Part shown: one piece after another, positions 31,562 through 39,310 of the stretch
Numbering within the stretch: position 1 is the first letter of the stretch
Layout of the letters: every line of letters starts with the position of its first letter
From: DATEEG01 sp035525055
GTDB taxonomy: Bacteria > Actinomycetota > Acidimicrobiia > Spongiisociales > ZC4RG35
Direction: 5' to 3'
Assembly: GCA_035525055.1 (NCBI GenBank)
Contig: DATLEZ010000149.1
Coordinates: 1 to 39,696, forward strand
DNA: 39,696 bases
The notes under the pieces: generated by a model
Told to the model about the DNA's origin: nothing
Databases searched by the model: none
What the model saw: only the letters and a program-made list of their open reading frames with translations
Position numbers and translations under genes: made by a program

Positions 31562-32662
31562 TTGGTTGAATCGCTGAATTTGCCAGAAGGAACCGTTCGG
31601 ATTCCTGCCGCCACGGTCCAGGATTTCGTGGCCGCTGCCTTCCGGGCACTCGGTGCGCCGGCGGTCGATGCCGATCTGGTGGCCGACGTCCTCACCAGTG
31701 CCGACCTGCGAGGCATTCGCAGCCACGGTGTCGCTCGGATGAGCTTTTTCCTCGTCCGCTTGGAGAAGGGCACCATCAACAAGCGCCCCGACCTTCGCTT
31801 CGTTCAGGGCAGCGACACCACCGGCCTCCTCGAGGGTGACAACGGCCTCGGGATAGTCGCCGCCGCCCGGGCGATGGACGAAGCCATGTCCATGGCGGGC
31901 CGCTTCGGTTCCGGGTTCGTGGCGGTGCGCGACAGCAGTCACTTCGGATACGCCGGCTATTGGTCTCGCCGGGCGATGGCCGAGGGGTTCATCGGAATCA
32001 GCCTGTCCAACAGCGGGCGGCGGGTTGCGCCCACGTTTTCGGACGAGTCGGTCCTCGGGACCAACCCGTTCTCTGTGACTATCGCCGGCGGCGACGATGA
32101 GACCGACTTCTTCCTGGACATGGCTACTTCGGCCGTCGCGGTCGGAAAAGTCGAAACCGCTTTGAGGGAGGGGCGCGATATTCCGAGGGGTTGGGTGGCT
32201 GAGGCCGGACTGCGGCCGATCCTCGACGACAACGGCGTTCTCTCCTTCGATGCTCCGCTGCTACCTCTCGGAGGAGAGGGTGACGAGACCGGTGGTCACA
32301 AGGGCTATGGACTGTCATTGATGGTCGAGTTGCTATGCGGAGCGCTGCCGGGAGGCAGCCTGGCGCACCGTATCGCCGGTGCCTCCGGCGACGCTCCTTC
32401 GGCGATGGGTCACTTCATGGGCGCCATCAAGGTCGATGGGTTCCGGCCCGCCGCCGAGGTTCAAGCCGACATGGCGGAGACATTCGCGCTGATACGGAAG
32501 TCCGGGCGGGCGCCGGGACACGATCGAATTTTCATCCCCGGCGAACCCGAGGCGATAGCCGAGGCGGAGAACCGCGATCTCGGTGTCCCGATCACCCCCG
32601 CCCTCATGGACCAGCTCACGCGCTGGAACTCACGGCTCGAGCTTGGCTTCGACCTCGGGTGA
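31562..32662 (+). CDS. Ldh2-family 2-hydroxyacid dehydrogenase (malate/sulfolactate dehydrogenase type)
   Basis: A 366-residue NAD(P)-dependent enzyme of the type-2 malate/L-lactate/ureidoglycolate/sulfolactate dehydrogenase family, unrelated in fold to Rossmann LDH. Hallmarks are ADLRGIRSHGVARMSFFL (catalytic His), VRDSSHFGYAGYWSRRAM, SNSGRRVAPTFSDESVLGTN, DMATSAVAVGKVE and GYGLSLMVELLCGALPGG. The family includes ComC, which interconverts sulfolactate and sulfopyruvate in coenzyme M synthesis. TTG 31562 has GGAGAAG just upstream. Its stop overlaps the GTG of the split decarboxylase (GTGA), so a 2-oxo-acid made here would be passed to that enzyme. The substrate is inferred from this context only. 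Confidence 0.9.
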   Translation: MVESLNLPEGTVRIPAATVQDFVAAAFRALGAPAVDADLVADVLTSADLRGIRSHGVARMSFFLVRLEKGTINKRPDLRFVQGSDTTGLLEGDNGLGIVAAARAMDEAMSMAGRFGSGFVAVRDSSHFGYAGYWSRRAMAEGFIGISLSNSGRRVAPTFSDESVLGTNPFSVTIAGGDDETDFFLDMATSAVAVGKVETALREGRDIPRGWVAEAGLRPILDDNGVLSFDAPLLPLGGEGDETGGHKGYGLSLMVELLCGALPGGSLAHRIAGASGDAPSAMGHFMGAIKVDGFRPAAEVQADMAETFALIRKSGRAPGHDRIFIPGEPEAIAEAENRDLGVPITPALMDQLTRWNSRLELGFDLG

Positions 32663-33171
32663 CGGTGGTCACTGGACTGAGCGGCTCGAAGACGGTCGAC
32701 GCAATCATTGGCCTGGGCTTCAGCCAGGTCGTGATGATCCCCGATGCCGAGACTCGGCTCCTCTTTGATGCCCTGCGGGGCCGTCCCGAGATTCAGGTCG
32801 TGTCGCCGGCACGAGAGGGAGAAGGAGTGGCGATCGCCGCAGGGCTCTGGGTGGGCGGTGCCAGGCCGCTGCTGGTGCTCCAGAACACCGGATTGATGGA
32901 AGCCGGCGACAGCATCCGTGGCTGCGGACTCGGCCCGAAGATTCCGCTGCGGATGCTGGTCGGATGGAGGGGCTACCCGGGCGCCATGGCGGGCCGCCTT
33001 CCAGTGGATTCCGCTTTCACCTACACCGAACCGATCCTGCGGGCGTGGGAAATTCCCTACCGGCTGCTGATGGAGGAGAGCGACCTCGGCGTCCTCGCTG
33101 AGATGGATCGAGTTGCCGAAGAGACTTCGATGCCGGCGGCAACCGTGTTCGGATGGGCCTTCCGCCCATGA
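32659..33171 (+). CDS. sulfopyruvate/phosphonopyruvate decarboxylase-like alpha subunit (TPP pyrimidine domain)
   Basis: A 170-residue protein holding only the N-terminal (PYR) domain of a TPP enzyme: SGSKTVDAIIGLGFSQVVMI, then the catalytic Glu in SPAREGEGVAIAAGLW and GARPLLVLQNTGLMEAGDSI, which resembles ComD and phosphonopyruvate decarboxylase. GTG 32659 overlaps the dehydrogenase stop, and its own stop overlaps the ATG of the beta subunit (ATGA), so the three genes are translationally coupled. The split alpha/beta arrangement is that of archaeal and bacterial sulfopyruvate decarboxylase, which forms sulfoacetaldehyde and CO2. Another 2-oxo acid, such as phosphonopyruvate, cannot be excluded. 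Confidence 0.85.
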   Translation: MTVVTGLSGSKTVDAIIGLGFSQVVMIPDAETRLLFDALRGRPEIQVVSPAREGEGVAIAAGLWVGGARPLLVLQNTGLMEAGDSIRGCGLGPKIPLRMLVGWRGYPGAMAGRLPVDSAFTYTEPILRAWEIPYRLLMEESDLGVLAEMDRVAEETSMPAATVFGWAFRP

Positions 33172-33752
33172 TCGAGAGGCTGGACCTCCTCCGTACCCTG
33201 GCCGAGCGGAGAACCGACGAGATTGTGATCATGACGATGACCGCCACTTTGCAGTGGCCGCTGGTTTCCGACCACGAACTCGATTTCGATTTTCTCGCCT
33301 TCGGGATGGGGCACGCCGCCGACTTCGGATTGGGTCTCGCACTTGCGAGGCCCGAGCGAAAGACCATCGTCCTCAAGGGCGACGGGGGTCTTCTGATGAA
33401 CCTCGGTTCGCTTTCGACGATCGGTCGCTACGGGCCTCCCAATCTCTTGGTGCTCTTGCTGGAGAACCGAAGCTATGAAATGACCGGTGGCCAGGACTTA
33501 CCGCCCGGAGTCGATTTCGAGGCCATGGCCCAAGCATCCGGCATCCAGGACGGTGGCAGCCAGGGCACCGGAAAAGTAGAGCGAATAGAGACCCTGGGGG
33601 CGTTCGACGCAGCCCTCCCGCGCCTTCTAACAGAACCCGGTCCCCATTTCGTGGTGTTGCCGGTGAGCAATAGCCACCCGTTACCACCGGTAAACCACAC
33701 CGACCACGCGGGCCGAGTGACGAAGTTGCGGACGGCGCTCGGTATTGGATAG
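33168..33752 (+). CDS. sulfopyruvate/phosphonopyruvate decarboxylase-like beta subunit (TPP diphosphate domain)
   Basis: A 194-residue protein with the C-terminal (PP) domain of a TPP enzyme: LRTLAERRTDEIVIMTMTAT, FGMGHAADFGLGLALARP, then the TPP-binding motif LKGDGGLLMNLGSLSTIGRY ending in LLLENRSYEMTGGQ, where GDG and N(R) bind Mg and diphosphate. It matches the ComE-type subunit and needs the alpha subunit to complete the active site. The start ATG overlaps the alpha stop. It ends just before a long inverted repeat, across which the ABC transporter genes converge. Confidence 0.87.
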   Translation: MIERLDLLRTLAERRTDEIVIMTMTATLQWPLVSDHELDFDFLAFGMGHAADFGLGLALARPERKTIVLKGDGGLLMNLGSLSTIGRYGPPNLLVLLLENRSYEMTGGQDLPPGVDFEAMAQASGIQDGGSQGTGKVERIETLGAFDAALPRLLTEPGPHFVVLPVSNSHPLPPVNHTDHAGRVTKLRTALGIG

Positions 33753-33753
33753 A

Positions 33754-33848
33754 AGCGTTTTACGTTTCTACGTTCTACGTCCGAGCCGTTGTTGGCCTTG
33801 CATCGCGGGTTCGGACGTAAAACGTAAGAACGTAAAACGTAAAACGCT
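33754..33848. repeat. long ACGT-rich imperfect inverted repeat with short tandem units
   Basis: The left arm (33754-33787) and right arm (33808-33848) are imperfect reverse complements around a 20-nt loop. Both arms are built from short units around TTTTACGT / ACGTAAAA, AT-rich compared with the rest. The repeat fills the whole gap between two convergent genes and may be a bidirectional terminator or a repetitive extragenic element. Confidence 0.7.
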
Positions 33849-33854
33849 CTTCGC

Positions 33855-34628
33855 TTACGTCGCGATCAAATCCAACTCTTCGAACTTCTTCAACACGCGC
33901 GCCTTCGCGACTGCCACGGCCTCGTCCGAGGGGTCGCGGGGGAACGGCAGGTCGATCTCGATGTCGTCCTGGAGCTTTCCGCCTTTGGCGAACACCAGGA
34001 TTCGGTTCGACAACTCGACGGCTTCGCCCACATCGTGGGTGACGAACAGAACCGTCTTGCCGGTCTGCTTCCACATCGAGTGGAGCTCGCGCCTGAGCGA
34101 CCTGGCCGTGATGGCGTCGAGATGGCTGAAGGGCTCGTCCATGAAGAGGACGTCGGGCTCGATCGAGAAGGCCCGGGCGATGCCGACCCGCTGTTGCATT
34201 CCCCCCGACAGTTCACCGGGATACTTGCCGCCCTTATCCCCGAGTTGAACCATGTCGAGATACCGCTGACACCGTGCCCTAGCCTCCTCCGTCCGATCCT
34301 CCTGCACGAAGAGGAGGTTGTCGAGGACCGAGCGCCAGGGGAGCAGCCGGGCCGCCTGGAAAACATACCCGGAATTGGCCTCGCGGCCGTCCTGGGTAAT
34401 CCTGACCGACCCTGAGCTAGGAGTTTCGATGTTGGTGAGGATGTTGAGCAGCGTGGACTTTCCGCAACCGGAGGGCCCGACGATCGAAACGAAGACATGA
34501 CCTTCGACGTCGAGGTTGACGTCCTCGAGCGCGACGACTCGATCGTCGCCAATGCCGAACTCCTTGTGCAGATTCCTCACCACGATCTCAGCCACGAAGT
34601 TTCTCGCTTCCATCGTTGTCGGGTCCAT
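33855..34628 (-). CDS. NitT/TauT-type ABC transporter ATPase
   Basis: A 257-residue ATPase of the TauB/SsuB/NrtC type. It has VSIVGPSGCGKSTLLNIL (Walker A), the Q-loop SGYVFQAARLLPWRSVLDN (the LLPW after the Q-loop is typical of nitrate/sulfonate/taurine importers), the signature ELSGGMQQRVGIARAFS, Walker B VLFMDEPFSHLDA and the switch His in LFVTHDVGEA. The start is uncertain: ATG 34628 overlaps the permease by 41 bp; ATG 34613 or GTG 34595 would shorten this overlap. It is the last gene of the SBP-permease-permease-ATPase transcription unit. Confidence 0.92.
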   Translation of the reverse strand: MDPTTMEARNFVAEIVVRNLHKEFGIGDDRVVALEDVNLDVEGHVFVSIVGPSGCGKSTLLNILTNIETPSSGSVRITQDGREANSGYVFQAARLLPWRSVLDNLLFVQEDRTEEARARCQRYLDMVQLGDKGGKYPGELSGGMQQRVGIARAFSIEPDVLFMDEPFSHLDAITARSLRRELHSMWKQTGKTVLFVTHDVGEAVELSNRILVFAKGGKLQDDIEIDLPFPRDPSDEAVAVAKARVLKKFEELDLIAT

Positions 34629-35589
34629 GGTGCTCTGTGCCCTCGACCTTTACCCGGGCTCTCCCGAGGACCCGGGATTCGTCCATCTCATCCGTCGGAG
34701 CTGTATCGAGCGCATCCTCCACCACGTCGATGCCAGAGAGCTTGGGCCGCCACTTGAAGGTGCGCCGTTCCAAGCGCTCGAAGATCGTCCGTTCCAGGAA
34801 CAGGGCGAAGAGGATGAAGAACAAGGCGTAGCCGATGACGCCATGGGCCCGGTGGGCGTCGTACCAGAACTTGATGGTCCAGCCGGCCCCCTGGTCGGAA
34901 GCAAATACCTCGGCGATCACCAGGCCTTTCCAACCGATGGCAAATCCATAGCGCATGGCGGCGAACATGAAGGGCATCAAAGACGGCATCAGAACGTGCT
35001 GAATGACCCGTTTCCGGGGTACTTGGAATGAGCGAGCCATGTCAAACAGCTCTTTGGGGGTGTTGCGGACTCCTTCCCGCACGTTGATGACCACGAAGGG
35101 CAGTCCGGTGAGGGCAACGGCGATGATCGGCCCGGTGTGGGTGAAGCCAAGAGCAAGACCCAGGAAGAGCGCCCACACCAGTGCCGGCATTGCCAGGATG
35201 GCCATGATCCAGTCGTGGAAGAAGGCGTCGACAGCCTTCGACAAACCCATTCCCAACCCGATGATGGTTCCCAGGGTCATGGCTATTACGAAGCCGATCC
35301 CGAGGCGCGCTAAAGAGATGGCGAACATCCCGTACACGTTGTTGCGAACGCTTCCATAACGAAGGAGCGAGTTCAGAGTGATCTCGTCCCACATGAACGA
35401 CAGCACCTGTTGAGGCGGTGGGAAGATCCTCGAGTCGATCGTGTAATAGACGGCCCACCACACGGCGAGGAACGCAAGAGGGAAGAGGAGGCGCGCGAAC
35501 GACGGCGACTTGAGGATCTTCCCGACGGTACTGGGCTTCCTGGGACCGACCGGCTTGTCCACCTTGGGGGCTGCGGCTGTCGCGGTCAC
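34588..35589 (-). CDS. NitT/TauT-type ABC transporter permease
   Basis: A 333-residue permease of the TauC/SsuC type. It has a helix near residues 33-52 (LLFPLAFLAVWWAVYYTI), four to five further helices, the conserved region LARLGIGFVIAMTLGTIIGL and the EAA loop REGVRNTPKELFDMARSFQV followed by VLMPSLMPFMFAAMRYGF. The C-terminus after the last helix is unusually long (about 60 charged residues) and probably cytoplasmic. Its GTG start overlaps the stop of the other permease (GTGA). The two permeases share the same family but differ in sequence, implying a heterodimeric channel. Confidence 0.9.
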   Translation of the reverse strand: MTATAAAPKVDKPVGPRKPSTVGKILKSPSFARLLFPLAFLAVWWAVYYTIDSRIFPPPQQVLSFMWDEITLNSLLRYGSVRNNVYGMFAISLARLGIGFVIAMTLGTIIGLGMGLSKAVDAFFHDWIMAILAMPALVWALFLGLALGFTHTGPIIAVALTGLPFVVINVREGVRNTPKELFDMARSFQVPRKRVIQHVLMPSLMPFMFAAMRYGFAIGWKGLVIAEVFASDQGAGWTIKFWYDAHRAHGVIGYALFFILFALFLERTIFERLERRTFKWRPKLSGIDVVEDALDTAPTDEMDESRVLGRARVKVEGTEHHGPDNDGSEKLRG

Positions 35590-36425
35590 GCCGTCACCTC
35601 CGGGCGCCAGCGGAAGAATCTTCGCTCGAAGTATTGAAGAACCACTTTCTCCAGGAATAGCGCGAACACAAAGAACGAAAGCACCCAGGTGAAGAACTCG
35701 TCCATTCGGAACAGTGCAACGGCGATCCGCATCTCGAAGCCGATGCCCTTATCGGCCGTGAACAACTCCGTGAGAACCGTCACCTTCCATCCGAGCGAGA
35801 ACCCGAACCGTACTGCAGTGAACAGAAATGGCGCCAGATGGGGGATGACGATCTCGCGCTGCCGCACGAACGGCTTCACTTTGAACGCCTTGGCCATGTC
35901 GAGCAGATCCTTGGGCAGTGCCTTAATTCCGGCCGCCACGTTGACTGATACCAATCCGAAGGTGGTCAAAACGATGGCGAAGATCCAGCCTTGAGGATCG
36001 AATCCCCAGATGACGATTCCCGTGAGGGCCCAGACCAGACCGGGGGCGGTGAGGCTGATGAGGATGCTGTCCTTGAAGAAGCCACCCCACCATCGGATCT
36101 GAGTCAGTAGTCCAATCGTGGCGCCGATGGCAAAAGCCAGGCTGAACCCGACCCCGAGGCGGGTGAGGGTGGCACCGAAGCTGCTGAGCAGCCTCCCGCC
36201 GTTGAGGATTTCCCCGAAGGTGCGAAGGATGTCGCTGGGACCGGGGAGGAGTCGCTCATCGAGGATCGCCCCTGAGGCGTACTCCCAGAAACTGAACACG
36301 AACACGTATCCGGCGACCCGCCAGAAGATGCCGCTGAGGCGGTCGCGTCGTCGCTGTTTTTGGAGTCTCTGCTCTTCGGCTGTTGGCGTTCGCCCTGCCG
36401 GCACCTGATCGACGGTTGTGGTCAT
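35586..36425 (-). CDS. NitT/TauT-type ABC transporter permease (second)
   Basis: A 279-residue permease. A charged N-terminal tail (EEQRLQKQRRRDRLSG) precedes the first helix (VAGYVFVFSFWEYASG), then come LTRLGVGFSLAFAIGATIGL and the EAA loop AAGIKALPKDLLDMAKAFKV with VIPHLAPFLFTAVRFGFSLG. The layout matches TauC/SsuC proteins. It is separated from the SBP gene by a strong hairpin (36447-36480) and coupled to the next permease by a 4-bp overlap. Two permeases instead of one is less usual for the TauABC type. Confidence 0.9.
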   Translation of the reverse strand: MTTTVDQVPAGRTPTAEEQRLQKQRRRDRLSGIFWRVAGYVFVFSFWEYASGAILDERLLPGPSDILRTFGEILNGGRLLSSFGATLTRLGVGFSLAFAIGATIGLLTQIRWWGGFFKDSILISLTAPGLVWALTGIVIWGFDPQGWIFAIVLTTFGLVSVNVAAGIKALPKDLLDMAKAFKVKPFVRQREIVIPHLAPFLFTAVRFGFSLGWKVTVLTELFTADKGIGFEMRIAVALFRMDEFFTWVLSFFVFALFLEKVVLQYFERRFFRWRPEVTA

Positions 36426-36446
36426 ACTCAGTTAGTGCTCCTCAGA

Positions 36447-36480
36447 GCGGTTTGGGTGCAGTTTCCTGCACCCAAACCGC
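36447..36480 (-). promoter_or_regulatory. perfect 15-bp hairpin between SBP and permease genes
   Basis: GCGGTTTGGGTGCAG pairs perfectly with CTGCACCCAAACCGC around TTTC. It lies 18 bp after the SBP stop. No T-run follows, so it probably acts as an mRNA-stabilising or partial-termination structure that keeps SBP levels above those of the permeases, a common arrangement in ABC importer operons. Confidence 0.8.
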
Positions 36481-36498
36481 ACTAGCTGGATGTCTGCC

Positions 36499-37569
36499 TC
36501 ACGGGGCAGCGATGACCTCGAATCGGGGTGGATCGAAGTCGGCCGCGATGGAGTTCGGATTCTCAGGAACCAGGTTCTGCTGGAACTCCCAGATCTTCTG
36601 CTCGGCCTCAACCCATTCGTCGGTGAAGTAGACCGATTCGACGAACCAGTCGTTCTCACCGGCCATGAAGTCGGCGATGAACTGGACGTCTTCTTCAGCT
36701 TCTACCGAGAAGTGCTGTGGATAGGTAGCGATGATTGTTGCCTTGTTGGCGTACCAGGCGTCCTCGCCCCGCTGCCACAACGCGAGGAATGCTGCGACCT
36801 CGTCTGGATGCGAGTCGAAGTACTCCTCGGTCGCGGTGAACAGGTTCGACATCACGTGGGCTTCTTCGCTCTCAAATCCGGAGAACCGGTTGTAGAGCTG
36901 GAACGGCATCAGTCCGTCGTACATCAGCTCAAGCTCGCCCGTGCGCAGGTACGGAGCCGCAGCCTCGGGAATGATGACCGCGACCTCGCAGTCTCCGTTC
37001 AGGAGGTTCTGGGGGTTGACGAAGTGGTCGTTGACGATGAGGTTGTAATCGCCGCCGCCGACGCGGTAGTCGATGCCATGGAGCTCGTTCATCGCCACTG
37101 CCCAGAACTGGGTGTTGGACACCGGGCTGCTCACGCAGATCGTTGACCCGGCTGGCACGTCGGTCAGCTCCTGGTAGGGGTCGCCCGCCCGCTTGATCAT
37201 TGGAGATCGCTGGGCGTTGTACTTCCCGAATGAGACCGTCTGGATGCCGGTTTCCTGCTCCAGCACCGGGAGCTCCTGGGTGCTCATGGAGACGATGTCG
37301 CCGTGACCTCCCGCGAAGAACGTGAATTCGTCCCATGTGGAACTGGTCACGATTCGAACGTTGTGCTCTTCTTCCCACTCGACGATCAGTCCGTTGTCGT
37401 TCATGTAGTCCCACACCGGATCAGGCGCGAATGCGAAGCGGATCACCGATCTGGCTTCGCCTCCGTCTCCGCCCTCGTCGCCGCCGGCATCGCCATCGCC
37501 ACAGGCAGCGATTACCAGGGCCAAGATGGCGAGGACCGAGATCCTGCGCCAGACAGAACTGTGATTCAT
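36499..37569 (-). CDS. NitT/TauT-type substrate-binding lipoprotein
   Basis: A 356-residue exported lipoprotein. ATG 37569 has AGGAGGAAGG just upstream. The signal WRRISVLAILALVIAACGDG gives a lipid-attached Cys at about 23, followed by a Gly/Asp-rich linker (GDAGGDEGGDGG). The rest has the periplasmic-binding type 2 fold of SsuA/TauA/ThiY-like proteins: VIRFAFAPDPVWDYMNDNG, the DIVSMSTQELPVLEQETG and STICVSSPVSNTQFWAVAMN regions and a C-terminal AAFLALWQRGEDAWYANK helix. Many acidic residues and few basic ones in the presumed pocket segments; the ligand cannot be read off. It is divergent from the second ATPase gene. Confidence 0.9.
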   Translation of the reverse strand: MNHSSVWRRISVLAILALVIAACGDGDAGGDEGGDGGEARSVIRFAFAPDPVWDYMNDNGLIVEWEEEHNVRIVTSSTWDEFTFFAGGHGDIVSMSTQELPVLEQETGIQTVSFGKYNAQRSPMIKRAGDPYQELTDVPAGSTICVSSPVSNTQFWAVAMNELHGIDYRVGGGDYNLIVNDHFVNPQNLLNGDCEVAVIIPEAAAPYLRTGELELMYDGLMPFQLYNRFSGFESEEAHVMSNLFTATEEYFDSHPDEVAAFLALWQRGEDAWYANKATIIATYPQHFSVEAEEDVQFIADFMAGENDWFVESVYFTDEWVEAEQKIWEFQQNLVPENPNSIAADFDPPRFEVIAAP

Positions 37570-37632
37570 CCTTCCTCCTCTGAATCTAAAGAGGCCCCAA
37601 TCAAGCATCAAGGGCCCGATCAGCCGATCCTA

Positions 37633-37648
37633 TATCAAACAATTGATA
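37633..37648. promoter_or_regulatory. 16-bp palindromic operator overlapping the SBP promoter
   Basis: TATCAA-ACAA-TTGATA is a perfect inverted repeat. It lies between the divergent SBP gene (minus, 64 bp away) and ATPase gene (plus, 36 bp away). On the minus strand it runs into TATAGGAT, a plausible -10 box for the SBP transcript, so a bound regulator would block that promoter and possibly the divergent one. No repressor gene is adjacent; the IclR protein at 25746 is a candidate. Confidence 0.6.
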
Positions 37649-37684
37649 ACGTGTATCCAAATCCACTCTTTTTGAGGTCGTCAG

Positions 37685-38434
37685 GTGCGGGTTGAGGTTC
37701 GAGGTCTAGGTTTTGTATACCGCTCGCCGCAGGGTGTCACCACGCCGGTCATCTCTGACCTCGATCTCACCGTCGAAAGCGGGGCGGTACACGCCATCGT
37801 GGGGGCCAGTGGCAGCGGCAAGACAACCCTGCTCCGTTTGATTGGAGGACTCGAAAGCCCTGGTCGGGGCACCGTCGAGTTCCAAGGGAAGCGACGCCGG
37901 GACAATCTCACGTCGTTCGTCTTCCAGAGTCCCCGCCTGATTCCCTGGTGGACGGTGGAGCGCAACGTCGCCGTTGGCTCGGAGTTTTCGAAGGCACCAA
38001 GCCTCCACCAAAAGGTCGCCGAGTTCCATACCCGCCAGGTTGGGCTGGGAGAAATGGCCGAGCGCTACCCGCTTACCCTCTCCCGCGGCCAACAGACCAG
38101 GGTCGGGCTCGGGCGGGGTCTCGCCCACGACGCCGAGGTCCTCCTCCTCGATGAGCCGTTTGTAAACCTCGACGCCATTAGCCGGCGACGGTTGTACGAC
38201 GAGTTCGAGACCTACTGGCAACTCGACCCCCACACCACAGTTTTGGTTACTCACGATGTGGACGAGGCCGTGAACCTGGCCGATCGGGTCTCGGTTATGA
38301 GGTGGGGACCTGGCCCGATCGTCGAGACTGTGGAGGTCGACGCAATCCGTCCCCGCTCGGACCTTTCTCCCGGTCATGCCGGGATACGCTCGGCCATCGG
38401 CCGGATCTGGAGTCTGCTGGAGAACGCCACGTGA
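37685..38434 (+). CDS. second NitT/TauT-type ABC ATPase with variant signature motif
   Basis: A 249-residue ATPase starting at GTG 37685. It shows Walker A HAIVGASGSGKTTLLRLIG, the Q-loop SFVFQSPRLIPWWTVERN (the LIPW type), Walker B VLLLDEPFVNLDA and the switch His in VLVTHDVDEA. The signature motif reads LSRGQQTRVGLGRGL, with Arg in place of the second Gly of LSGGQ. It is divergent from the SBP gene and forms one unit with the 3-hydroxyisobutyrate-dehydrogenase-family gene (GTGA overlap). The importer therefore has two different ATPases and two permeases, suggesting a heterodimeric ATPase pair. Confidence 0.9.
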   Translation: MRVEVRGLGFVYRSPQGVTTPVISDLDLTVESGAVHAIVGASGSGKTTLLRLIGGLESPGRGTVEFQGKRRRDNLTSFVFQSPRLIPWWTVERNVAVGSEFSKAPSLHQKVAEFHTRQVGLGEMAERYPLTLSRGQQTRVGLGRGLAHDAEVLLLDEPFVNLDAISRRRLYDEFETYWQLDPHTTVLVTHDVDEAVNLADRVSVMRWGPGPIVETVEVDAIRPRSDLSPGHAGIRSAIGRIWSLLENAT

Positions 38435-39294
38435 AGGACGAGACCGTCGGGTTTGTGGGCCTCGGCCGGATGGGTGGGCCGATGTCCCGGCGGTTGGTCG
38501 AGGCCGGGTGGAGAGTGATCGGGATCGATTCCTCCGCCGGGGCCCGCGCCCGAGCGGCGGGGATCGGGATGGACGTGTCGTCCGCTCCTTCTGCGGTGTT
38601 CGAGTGCCAGGTGGTGATGAGCTCGTTGCCCGACACCCCGCAGGTGCTCGAGGTTTATGGAGAGCTCATCCAGAAAATGGCCCCGGGCAGTCTTTGCATC
38701 GATCTCTCCACCATCTCGGTATCGGCGTCCCGTGAGCTGGCGGCCGCGGCCTCCGGCAAGCAGATCGCGTTTGTTGATGCGCCGGTGTCGGGCACCAGCA
38801 TCCACGCCGAGGCCGGCACACTGGCGGTGATGGCCGGTGGTGAGGCTGATGCCGTCGATCGGGCCCGTAAGTACCTGGCGGCCCTCAGTTCGTCCGTTCA
38901 GCACGTCGGTCCCAGCGGCACTGGCCTGGTCATGAAGCTGATCAGCAATCGTCTCCTGACAACCCACCTGGTGGCGATAGCCGAAGCCATTGTGGAGATG
39001 GAGGCAGCTGGCCTCGACGTCCCGGTCGGCCTCGAAGCCCTGCGGGCAGGAGCGGTGCCCCGCCTTCTCGACTACAAAGCCGAACCGATGGCCAATCGCG
39101 ACTACACGCCGAGGTTCACCGTGGACCTGATGTCCAAGGACAGCAGGCTGGCGAACGAACTCCTGCCACCGGGTCGTCTGGGGCTGGCCGCGGTCGAGAT
39201 TCTGGAGGCTGCGAGGGCTGCCGGTCTCGGCGCCGACGACCTCGGCGCGGTGATGGAGATCGTCGTGAAGAATCAAAGAACTGAAGCATCATGA
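38431..39294 (+). CDS. 3-hydroxyisobutyrate dehydrogenase-family NAD(P) oxidoreductase
   Basis: A 287-residue beta-hydroxyacid dehydrogenase. The Rossmann motif VGFVGLGRMGGPMSRRLVEA is at the N-terminus, followed by MSSLPDTPQVLEVYGE, IDLSTISVSASRELA, the substrate motif FVDAPVSGTSIHAEAGTLAV and the catalytic Lys in GLVMKLISNRLL (about residue 171), then the C-terminal helical domain. The family includes 3-hydroxyisobutyrate, tartronate semialdehyde and sulfolactaldehyde (YihU-type) reductases, and GABA-pathway enzymes; I cannot tell which from sequence alone. The GTG start overlaps the stop of the ATPase gene, and an aldehyde dehydrogenase follows 16 bp later. Confidence 0.92.
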   Translation: MKDETVGFVGLGRMGGPMSRRLVEAGWRVIGIDSSAGARARAAGIGMDVSSAPSAVFECQVVMSSLPDTPQVLEVYGELIQKMAPGSLCIDLSTISVSASRELAAAASGKQIAFVDAPVSGTSIHAEAGTLAVMAGGEADAVDRARKYLAALSSSVQHVGPSGTGLVMKLISNRLLTTHLVAIAEAIVEMEAAGLDVPVGLEALRAGAVPRLLDYKAEPMANRDYTPRFTVDLMSKDSRLANELLPPGRLGLAAVEILEAARAAGLGADDLGAVMEIVVKNQRTEAS

Positions 39295-39310
39295 TCGAAG
39301 GAGGAGCGCA

